Shown here: positions 1 through 5,962 of the stretch, piece by piece | How positions within the stretch are numbered: position 1 is the first letter of the stretch | Layout of the letters: every line of letters begins with the position of its first letter | Assembly: GCA_002341345.1 (NCBI GenBank) | Contig: DDNW01000113.1 | Span: forward strand, 8,568 to 22,111 | Source of the DNA: Erythrobacter sp. UBA2510 | Lineage (GTDB): Bacteria; Pseudomonadota; Alphaproteobacteria; Sphingomonadales; Sphingomonadaceae | Length of the DNA: 13,544 nt | Direction: 5' to 3' | Program-made: the position numbers and the translations under genes | Notes under the pieces: model-generated | The model's database searches: none | What the model was told of the DNA's origin: nothing | Seen by the model: only the letters and a program-made list of their open reading frames with translations

Positions 1-410
1 CCCAGATCGTAAAGCATCAAGGTGGTCTCGGGCGCCAGCCTGTCGGGGCGAAACGCCGCCGTTGCCCAGATGCAGGCCGGAATGGTTATCACCAGTGTCG
101 TGAAGCCCGCACCCCAGATCTGCAAACGCGGCAGGATCGGTTCGTCCGGATCGATGCGCTCCATGACGGCGGAGATCGCAACGCCCCAGACCAGGTAAAG
201 GGGGCCAGCGGCGGCTGTGAAGATCATGCCGATGCGCACCTGCACAGCATGGTCAGCGAGATAGCCTGCGACGGTTTCGGCGGGCACGTCGGAGCCGAAT
301 GGAGGGACATTGTTGCCCATGAGCCCCCAGAACACGATCAGGAGCACGAGAAAAGCCGGGCCGCCCCATGCACATGCCCTTATATAAGAAAGCGTGGATG
401 TCATGATCAT
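1..410 (-). CDS. Integral membrane protein of unknown function, C-terminus cut by window edge
   Basis: An open frame runs leftward from 410 to the window edge without a stop, giving about 136 residues of a longer protein. Three hydrophobic stretches are visible: about residues 15-32 (PAFLVLLIVFWGLMG), 58-82 (around GPLYLVWGVAISAVM) and 98-118 (around TTLVITIPACIW). This suggests a multi-pass inner-membrane protein. There is no clear signal peptide or catalytic motif, and I do not recognise the family. The ATG at 410 overlaps the stop of the upstream EthD gene as ATGA, and a second in-frame ATG lies at 404; neither has a good Shine-Dalgarno, so translation is probably coupled to the upstream gene. 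Position at the end of the catabolic operon suggests a transport or membrane-associated role in the same pathway, which is inference only. Confidence 0.7.
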   Translation of the reverse strand, partial: MIMTSTLSYIRACAWGGPAFLVLLIVFWGLMGNNVPPFGSDVPAETVAGYLADHAVQVRIGMIFTAAAGPLYLVWGVAISAVMERIDPDEPILPRLQIWGAGFTTLVITIPACIWATAAFRPDRLAPETTLMLYDL

Positions 411-1126
411 ATACCGTAAATCAGCGTTTCGACGTCGCGTTCGAGCTGGTTCTTCGCGCCGATCTCGTTGATCGTGCGAACAGCGTCGGCTCCACGCAGG
501 CCGATCGGCGTAGGGCGACCTTTTTCCACCATGACGTAGCGCTCGTCAGTACGAAAACCGGTCACGCCATCGGGCACGGGGGGGAGTTCTCGTCCACCGG
601 CCCAGTATTGGACGACCCCCTGCCAACTGACAGCTCCGGCATCGATCCCGTTCCAGAGCGACGGATCCGCACCGCGCAAATCGTGCAGGTGGACCTCGAT
701 GCCGACTGCGCCAGCGGCATCAGTCCATTCCTGCGCTGCCTCATGGTGAGCGAACAACAGAAAACCCGTGTCATCGGGATCAGTCGCCGTGCCCTCGTTG
801 ACACGCACGCTATCGCTTGCGGAAAGATTATAGAGCAGCGCGCGGGTGAAGACATTCGGCTCGTCCCGCACGATCTGGGTCGAGATCGCGCTCTCGCCCA
901 GCCCTGCCCGGTCCGCTTCGCAGGCAAAGCGCACTACCGCTATGCCTTCAAATGCAATGTCACCGACCGCGCCGGAGTCCTGAGTGACATGATGCTGGAC
1001 GTAGCTTTCGAAGCCAGGAATGCGCGCTGCCATGACCCCATGCACATCACGCCAATAGCGGGTGAACAGGTCACGCGAGATGTCTGCCCGACGCTCGATC
1101 AGGGCGATGGTCGTCAGGCCTGCCAC
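407..1126 (-). CDS. EthD-domain protein with C-terminal extension
   Basis: This 239-residue protein begins like EthD-family dimeric alpha/beta-barrel proteins. The signature RYWRDVHG lies at residues 23-30 and a DEPN element at 88-91, both also found in the EthD half of the neighbouring fusion protein. EthD proteins are small (about 100 residues) and accompany P450 systems such as the ethyl tert-butyl ether cluster, where the exact role is unclear. Residues 120-239 are an extra segment with no motif I recognise; it may be a second, degenerate barrel domain. The start is a GTG at 1126, seven bases after a good GGAGG, and the gene overlaps the end of the EthD-SDR gene by 13 bp. This indicates co-expression and probably translational coupling. 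Cytoplasmic; no signal peptide. The fold call is firm, the reaction unknown. Confidence 0.8.
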   Translation of the reverse strand: MAGLTTIALIERRADISRDLFTRYWRDVHGVMAARIPGFESYVQHHVTQDSGAVGDIAFEGIAVVRFACEADRAGLGESAISTQIVRDEPNVFTRALLYNLSASDSVRVNEGTATDPDDTGFLLFAHHEAAQEWTDAAGAVGIEVHLHDLRGADPSLWNGIDAGAVSWQGVVQYWAGGRELPPVPDGVTGFRTDERYVMVEKGRPTPIGLRGADAVRTINEIGAKNQLERDVETLIYGI

Positions 1127-2253
1127 AGCGCGCCCTCCAAAGGCAGGACGGTTCCGGAAACATAGGCGCCCGCCCGTGAGGCCAGGTACAGGACCGCGCC
1201 ACCAATATCTTCCGCCGTGCCCAACCGGCCTGCGGGAATGCCGGCCACGACTTGGTCCTTCAACCCAGGAACCGCCGAGAAGAAACCGTCCGTCATGTCA
1301 CTGGGGAAGAACCCCGGCGCGATGGCGTTGACGTTGATACCGCCCGCAGTGAGATCCGAAGCCAGCATACGAGTGAGCTGGTGAATGGCGGCCTTGCTAG
1401 CCCCGTAGGCATAGGCGCCATTGCTGCTCCTCCCCCAAAGCGCGCCGATCGAACCGATCATCACGACGCGCGCCGGATCGCCCGCCACGGCCGCTGCCTT
1501 GAGCTGCGGCAACAAGGCCTGGATGAGGAAGAAGGGCGCGCGCAGGTTCAGGGCCATGAGGCTGTCCCATGATTGCTGATTGGCGTCCTCGATCGGGCCG
1601 GCAGCGAAGGCACCGGCATTATTGACGAGGACATGGATCTTGTCGGCCAATCCGGCGATCTCTCTTGCCGCTGCGGCCACACCTTCGTTCGAGGCAAGAT
1701 CCGCCTCCACGAAGCGGCACGTGCCGCGCGCGCCTTCGAGCCCTGCGACGAAATCCTTACCCGCTGCCTCGTCGCGCCCCAGCACGATGACGTCGGCACC
1801 CGCTTCGCAAAGCGCCGATGCAATCATTGCGCCGACGCCCTTGGCCCCACCTGTGACAACGGCAGTCTTGCCGGAGACGTCGAACAGTCGCGATGGGGCG
1901 CCCAGGACATCGAAGGCATCGGTGACGTGTGCGGAACAATTGTCGAGATCGACAAAATTGGGTTCGTCAGGCCGGATCCTGTTGATGTAGTCGTCGCAGG
2001 CGAAGGCGTCTTCGAGAGCCTTGCGGTTTCGAAAGCGCAACACCGCCACGCCGTCATAATCGCCACTTCCGCCGAACAATCCGGCAAGATCCCGTGGCCC
2101 CGCATGCGCGTCATATTGCGTATAAGAGACGAGCTGTTCAGTGAATTGCGGGCAGCTCCGGATCAACGGCGCGTGCCGGTTGCGCCAGTAATCGACAAAT
2201 TCGGCATGGGTGAGATCGGGTCTGCGCGCCACGTTGACGACGATTGTGCTCAT
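1114..2253 (-). CDS. EthD-SDR fusion oxidoreductase
   Basis: This 379-residue protein joins two folds. Residues 1 to about 115 form an EthD-like domain (DYWRNRHAPL at 21-30, DEPN at 96-99). Residues about 123-379 are a complete classical short-chain dehydrogenase. The nucleotide-binding TGGAKGVG is at 134-141, NNAG at 211-214, helix Asn at 236, catalytic Ser at 268 and YGASK at 283-287. The Arg at the end of beta-2 (LGRD, 158-161) hints at NADP(H). The SDR half would interconvert an alcohol and a ketone; the EthD half may bind or rearrange the same substrate. I chose the ATG at 2253 over the longer TTG at 2268: it forms an ATGA overlap with a small upstream ORF, GGGGA lies eight bases upstream, and MSTIVV starts the first strand of the EthD fold. 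EthD and SDR are usually separate proteins, so the fusion is unusual. Confidence 0.88.
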   Translation of the reverse strand: MSTIVVNVARRPDLTHAEFVDYWRNRHAPLIRSCPQFTEQLVSYTQYDAHAGPRDLAGLFGGSGDYDGVAVLRFRNRKALEDAFACDDYINRIRPDEPNFVDLDNCSAHVTDAFDVLGAPSRLFDVSGKTAVVTGGAKGVGAMIASALCEAGADVIVLGRDEAAGKDFVAGLEGARGTCRFVEADLASNEGVAAAAREIAGLADKIHVLVNNAGAFAAGPIEDANQQSWDSLMALNLRAPFFLIQALLPQLKAAAVAGDPARVVMIGSIGALWGRSSNGAYAYGASKAAIHQLTRMLASDLTAGGINVNAIAPGFFPSDMTDGFFSAVPGLKDQVVAGIPAGRLGTAEDIGGAVLYLASRAGAYVSGTVLPLEGALWQA

Positions 2254-2303
2254 TGCCCGCGTCCCCAATCAGGGCCGATCCCACGAATGTCCGCAACGCT
2301 CAT
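2250..2303 (-). CDS. Possible 17-codon leader ORF coupled to the EthD-SDR gene
   Basis: Between the FAD-oxidase stop and the EthD-SDR start there is a short ORF, MSVADIRGIGPDWGRGQ. It begins at an ATG seven bases after GAGGA, within the purine-rich stretch GGAGAGGA (2318-2311). This is the best ribosome-binding site in the operon, better than that of the EthD-SDR gene itself. Its TGA overlaps the EthD-SDR ATG as ATGA. It may be a leader whose translation feeds ribosomes to the downstream start, a true microprotein, or an N-terminal piece separated by a frameshift. No known family is recognised, and an ORF this short can arise by chance. Confidence 0.35.
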   Translation of the reverse strand: MSVADIRGIGPDWGRGQ

Positions 2304-2363
2304 TGTCCTATCCTCTCCGATATCGCCTGCCCAATTCCCGGTTCGCGGCCTAGTTGGTCCGGG

Positions 2364-3803
2364 TCAGCCAGCGTCTTCCTTGAAAATTTTTCCGGGGTTG
2401 AGAATTCCGTGCGGATCAAAGAGGTTTTTCAGTTCCCGCATCACGCTGATCTCAACCTCGCTGCGGCTGATGTGCAGCCACGGCTTCTTCTCTAGTCCGA
2501 TGCCATGTTCGGCTGAAATCGAGCCCCCGATTGCGGTAAGAGGACTGTAGACGCAGGACTCGACCGCGTGGCGGTCATCCGGTCCGCCTGCACCGATAGC
2601 GATGTGCAGATTGCCGTCACCGACATGGCCGAGAAAGGCTATCCTGCCGTCGGGAAACCTTTCGGCGAGCAGACCGCGCACGTTGCGCATATACCCTTCC
2701 ATTTCGCCCACCGCCAAGCTGACATCGAAGGCGTAGAAAGGCGTGAAGTCACTTACCACGTGTTCGAGTGTTTCGCGGATCGACCACAGTTCGGCTCGCT
2801 CGCGCTCCGACCCGGCGATGACCGCATCGCTTACCAGCCCGGACTCCAGGGCATCAGCGAGCACCGCTTCGAACATCGCGGCATCGCGTTCCTGATCAGC
2901 CCCCAGGCTCTCGATGATGACGTAAAAGGGACTAAGGTCCGCAAGTGGCGAACGTATGCGGCCTTCCGTCGTGTTTACGCCGAAAAAGTCATTGTCGATC
3001 AATTCGAAGGCGCTCAGCTGTCCGCCGAGGCCCGCATCGATTGTGCGCAACAGCCGCGCGACCGTAGCCATATCAGGCACGGCCACCATGGCGGTATTGC
3101 AGCTCCTCGGATTTTCACGAATGCGCAGGACCAGCCGCGTGATCACCCCCAACGTGCCTTCGGACCCTATGAAAAGCTGTTTCAAGTCGTAGCCGGTATT
3201 ATTCTTGAGCATCGAGTTCATCGAAGACACGATGCGCCCGTCGGGTAATACCGCCTCGACGCCAAGTACCTGTTCGCGCATCATGCCATAACGGATCACG
3301 CGCATCCCGCCCGCATTGGTCGAAGCGTTGCCGCCAAGCTGACACGAGCCGCGCCCACCTAGGTCGATCGGGAAGCAAAGGCCATGTTTCTCGACCGTCT
3401 CCTGAAATGTCTGCAAGACTACCCCGGCCTGAACGACCGCGGAGCGGTTGGCGACATCGATCTGCTCGATCGCATTCATTCGTTCCATCGACAGGATGAT
3501 CTCGTCAGGGCGGGTCTGCGTTGCCCTTACCCATCCTGACACACCGCCGTGGACAACAAGGGGCTGACGCCGCTCGTTACACAGAGCGAGGATTTGCGAC
3601 ACTTGCTGGGTCGTGGACGGTCGAACCAGCAATCGCGCATCGATCGATGACATGAAATAACCGGGATAGCGGCTCCGGAGATCCTCGCCGGAGACAACGC
3701 TGCCCGGCCCGGCAATTGCCAGCAATTCCTCCTGTGTGACGGGACCGGTCAAATTCTTCACGGCTGCCGCGTCTCCCGCGCCGCCGGAACGGATCGTCTC
3801 CAT
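2364..3803 (-). CDS. FAD-linked oxidase/dehydrogenase, GlcD/D-2-hydroxyacid dehydrogenase type
   Basis: This 479-residue protein has the two-domain layout of the GlcD / D-lactate / D-2-hydroxyglutarate dehydrogenase branch of the vanillyl-alcohol-oxidase superfamily. The N-terminal PCMH-type FAD-binding domain covers about residues 50-230, with HGGVSG at 85-90, GGNASTNAGG at 157-166 and GSEGTLGV at 213-220. The C-terminal FAD-oxidase cap domain covers about 235-475, with GHVGDGNLH at 392-400, SAEHGIG at 430-436 and the closing PHGILNPGK at 464-472. H393, H400 and E432 are at the positions of the metal and substrate ligands in characterised relatives. It would oxidise an alcohol or 2-hydroxyacid-like intermediate, passing electrons to a quinone, an electron-transfer protein or oxygen. 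It begins three bases after the P450 stop with no strong Shine-Dalgarno, so it is probably translated by reinitiation in the same operon. The substrate is not predictable. Confidence 0.9.
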   Translation of the reverse strand: METIRSGGAGDAAAVKNLTGPVTQEELLAIAGPGSVVSGEDLRSRYPGYFMSSIDARLLVRPSTTQQVSQILALCNERRQPLVVHGGVSGWVRATQTRPDEIILSMERMNAIEQIDVANRSAVVQAGVVLQTFQETVEKHGLCFPIDLGGRGSCQLGGNASTNAGGMRVIRYGMMREQVLGVEAVLPDGRIVSSMNSMLKNNTGYDLKQLFIGSEGTLGVITRLVLRIRENPRSCNTAMVAVPDMATVARLLRTIDAGLGGQLSAFELIDNDFFGVNTTEGRIRSPLADLSPFYVIIESLGADQERDAAMFEAVLADALESGLVSDAVIAGSERERAELWSIRETLEHVVSDFTPFYAFDVSLAVGEMEGYMRNVRGLLAERFPDGRIAFLGHVGDGNLHIAIGAGGPDDRHAVESCVYSPLTAIGGSISAEHGIGLEKKPWLHISRSEVEISVMRELKNLFDPHGILNPGKIFKEDAG

Positions 3804-3806
3804 TTT

Positions 3807-5039
3807 TCAGCCACGGGCCTTGAACCGGACAGGCAGACCCTTTGGGCCGCGCGCGAAATAGGATTCCATCCATTTCGGTTCCCCGGTGAGCGGTTCGAGC
3901 ACCTCGAAACGCTCAAGCAGGGTCTCGATAGCGAGCCGTGCTTCCATGCGCGAGAGATAGAAGCCGAGGCAAAAATGCGGGCCCTGTCCAAAGGACATCA
4001 TTTCCTTCGGATTGCGCTCAAGTACGAATTCCTCGGCCTCAGCGCCGTATTTGCGTTCGTCATGATTGGCCGCACCAAGCAGCGGCATGACCAGCGTGTT
4101 AGCCGGGATCGTCACGCCGTGCATTTCGACCTCCCGGGTCGTGTGGCGGAACAGCATCTGCACCGGCCCGTCGTAACGCAGCATTTCCTCGACAAAGGAG
4201 GCAATTAGTCCAGGGTCCGCACGCAACTTTTCCTGAATTCCGGCAATCCTTTTCATGTGGGTGAAACTGATGCCGAGCAGGTTAGTCGTGGTCTCAACAC
4301 CCCCGATGAGGAGGAGGATCGCCATGTTGAGCACTTCGCTGCGCGTCAGCTTCTCTCCATCGATTTCGGCCTGGATGAACCCGCTGATCAGGTCCTCTCC
4401 AGGGCTGGCCTTGCGCTCCTCGAAAACGCGCTCGAAATAGGCGCGAATGTCCTTGGAAGCCTGTTCGATGACGGCCAGCTTCTCCTCATCGTAAGCGGCG
4501 CGGTTGCCTGCCGAAAGGAGCGAATCGACCCAGTGCTTGAAGTCTTCGCGCTGGGCGAGATCGACACCGAGCACGTCGGCAATGACGGTCACGGGGAACA
4601 GGGCCGTGAATTCCCAGACGAAATCGAACTCGCCCTCGTTTCCATGCCGTTCGATGATGTCATCAATCAGTTCATTGGCAACGCGACGGATCTTGTCGCC
4701 CATCTTGTTGACCTTGCCAGGCACGAAAGCCTTGTTGGCCAGGCGACGAATGCGCACATGCCCGGGCGGGTCGAGCGAGATCATGGGGGCGACTTCGGGC
4801 ACCGGGTCATACTCGCCAAGCAATTCCGGCCAGAACTGTGCCGAAGAGAATGTCTTGCCGTCCTGAAGGACTTGCATGACGTCGTCCCAACGCGAAATGA
4901 CATAGCCGTTCATGGACGGCACGTAATGCACCGGCGCAATTTCGCGCAGCTGCGCGTAATGCGGATAGGGGTGGTCGGTCACTTTCGGGTCAAGCGGGTC
5001 GTAGGTGATCTTCTCGGCGGTCGCAGTTTCGGAGGTCAT
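3807..5039 (-). CDS. Cytochrome P450 monooxygenase
   Basis: A complete soluble bacterial class I-type P450 of 410 residues, with no membrane anchor. Visible landmarks are the C-helix HVRIR at 94-98, the I-helix oxygen-activating GGVETTT at 246-252, ExxR at 285-288 and the haem loop FGQGPHFCLG at 350-359 with proximal ligand C357. It would hydroxylate, epoxidise or O-dealkylate a small hydrophobic substrate using electrons from a ferredoxin and reductase, neither of which is encoded in this window. I chose the ATG at 5039 rather than the TTG at 5072: the extra 11 residues (MPQPPERRTTL) look like untranslated leader, and MTSETATAEK is a typical P450 start, although its Shine-Dalgarno is poor. 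It lies 43 bp after the SnoaL gene and 3 bp before the FAD oxidase. The subfamily cannot be assigned by eye. Confidence 0.95.
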   Translation of the reverse strand: MTSETATAEKITYDPLDPKVTDHPYPHYAQLREIAPVHYVPSMNGYVISRWDDVMQVLQDGKTFSSAQFWPELLGEYDPVPEVAPMISLDPPGHVRIRRLANKAFVPGKVNKMGDKIRRVANELIDDIIERHGNEGEFDFVWEFTALFPVTVIADVLGVDLAQREDFKHWVDSLLSAGNRAAYDEEKLAVIEQASKDIRAYFERVFEERKASPGEDLISGFIQAEIDGEKLTRSEVLNMAILLLIGGVETTTNLLGISFTHMKRIAGIQEKLRADPGLIASFVEEMLRYDGPVQMLFRHTTREVEMHGVTIPANTLVMPLLGAANHDERKYGAEAEEFVLERNPKEMMSFGQGPHFCLGFYLSRMEARLAIETLLERFEVLEPLTGEPKWMESYFARGPKGLPVRFKARG

Positions 5040-5082
5040 AAGGGTTGTCCGTCTTTCTGGAGGTTGCGGCAACGAGCGACGA

Positions 5083-5508
5083 TCAGCCGCCGATGGGCGG
5101 AACAGCGCCGAGCTGGCTGTAGACGGCTACGGCATCCCAGATGCTGCGTTCGAGGATGATCTTGCCATCCTTGTTCCAACCCATCGTTGTCATGCCGCGG
5201 GTCTTAGTGACCTTGCCGGCAGCCGGCACGCCAATGAAATCGCCAGCGTGCTTAGTTTCCCACGTCCACTGAAAATGTCCGAGGCGGTCGTCCCCGACAT
5301 AATCGAACACGTCGAACTTGTTGTAGCTGATGGATTCGTCAGTGTTTTCGAAGCTGTCGAAGAACGCCTTTAGAGCCGCCTTGTCGTTCTCGATCCGCAA
5401 TCCGAAATTGACGTCCTCAAACAGGAACTGGGGGCTGTAGAGCGTCATCAGCTCTTCGGTGCCGTCCTTGAAGAGGTTGATCCAATACTGGGCCCAGGAC
5501 CTGTGCAT
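5083..5508 (-). CDS. SnoaL/NTF2-like protein, first gene of the leftward operon
   Basis: This 141-residue protein has the size and layout of the SnoaL-like branch of the NTF2 fold: an N-terminal helix pair, then a curved sheet that forms a small hydrophobic cavity. Landmarks are EDVNFGLRI at 31-39, FIGVPAAGK at 91-99 and GKIILERSIWDA near 115-126. Members act as cyclases, isomerases, hydrolases or lyases, and some sphingomonad lignin-dimer enzymes have this fold; the reaction here is unknown. It is clearly related to the protein at 8316-8747, aligning without large gaps from first to last residue at roughly one-third identity by eye. The ATG follows GGGAG with seven bases between. It is the first gene after the divergent control region, so the operon promoter should lie just upstream. 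Confidence 0.85.
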   Translation of the reverse strand: MHRSWAQYWINLFKDGTEELMTLYSPQFLFEDVNFGLRIENDKAALKAFFDSFENTDESISYNKFDVFDYVGDDRLGHFQWTWETKHAGDFIGVPAAGKVTKTRGMTTMGWNKDGKIILERSIWDAVAVYSQLGAVPPIGG

Positions 5509-5962
5509 TTTCGCTCTCCCTTAAATGCCGTTTTGCCGCCTGTTCCGGTCGGCCGGCTCTTGTCGTGTCGGTAGACAAAATCATTTTTCAGCGTGCCTGC
5601 CGACCCGCCTTTCGAAACTGATCCGACCGCACGCCTGATTTCTTTCAGACAGACGGTTTATCTCATGAAAGGCACGCAAGGCATATCCAGGCACGCGCTC
5701 TAACGCGATGGCAGGGTGCGCCAGAACTTGACTTATCGCGCCAGTATATTGGCTTATTATATTGCACTGCAGTAACGTCATAAGAACAAAGTCACGCATT
5801 TTCGCCGCATTGCAGCAAGTTTTTATGTCCCAGTCTGTCAAGCCGTGGCGCGTTTGGGCATTTTCTTTTTGACGCGATAGGCGCAGCAAAACCCTGCCAA
5901 GAAGAGCCAGTCGCGCCACCAAGAGCGCAGCAGGCCCGTTTGAATACTTTGGGAGGGATTCA
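5509..5962. promoter_or_regulatory. Divergent control region between the two catabolic operons
   Basis: This 454-bp stretch has no convincing gene. It separates the start of the leftward SnoaL-P450 operon from the start of the TonB receptor gene and is markedly AT-rich at about 5740-5870, unlike the flanking coding DNA. It should carry both promoters and the operator of a regulator, plausibly the AraC-family protein at 9514-10569. Visible candidates are TTGACT at 5728, TTGACG at 5869, an AT block TTATTATATT at 5754-5763, the near-palindrome at 5740-5753, and TTGTC...GACAA arms at 5560-5564 and 5574-5578. None gives a textbook -35/-10 pair with 16-18 bp spacing, so I assign no exact promoter. 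Confidence 0.6.
5740..5753. promoter_or_regulatory. Candidate operator: near-palindrome GCCAGTATATTGGC
   Basis: A 14-bp inverted repeat with GCCA and TGGC arms and a TATA centre; only one symmetric pair (G5744/T5749) does not match. It sits in the AT-rich core of the divergent region, about 210 bp from the TonB receptor start and 230 bp from the SnoaL start, next to TTGACT at 5728. The symmetry and position suit a dimeric regulator, but the protein is unknown and a chance palindrome is possible. Confidence 0.3.

Noticed and set aside
608..1165. Plus-strand ORF of 185 codons
   Set aside because: It lies antisense to the EthD gene, with no motif or start signal.
2340..2366. CCCGG...CCGGG inverted repeat just after the FAD-oxidase stop
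   Set aside because: The stem is only 5 bp with a long loop and no T-tract on the transcribed strand, so it is not called a terminator.
1573..2550. Plus-strand ORF of 325 codons
   Set aside because: It runs antisense to the EthD-SDR and FAD-oxidase genes, both with clear motifs, and its translation has no recognisable domain; long antisense frames are common in GC-rich DNA.
4257..5159. Plus-strand ORF of 300 codons
   Set aside because: It is antisense to the P450, whose haem, I-helix and ExxR motifs fix the true strand and frame.
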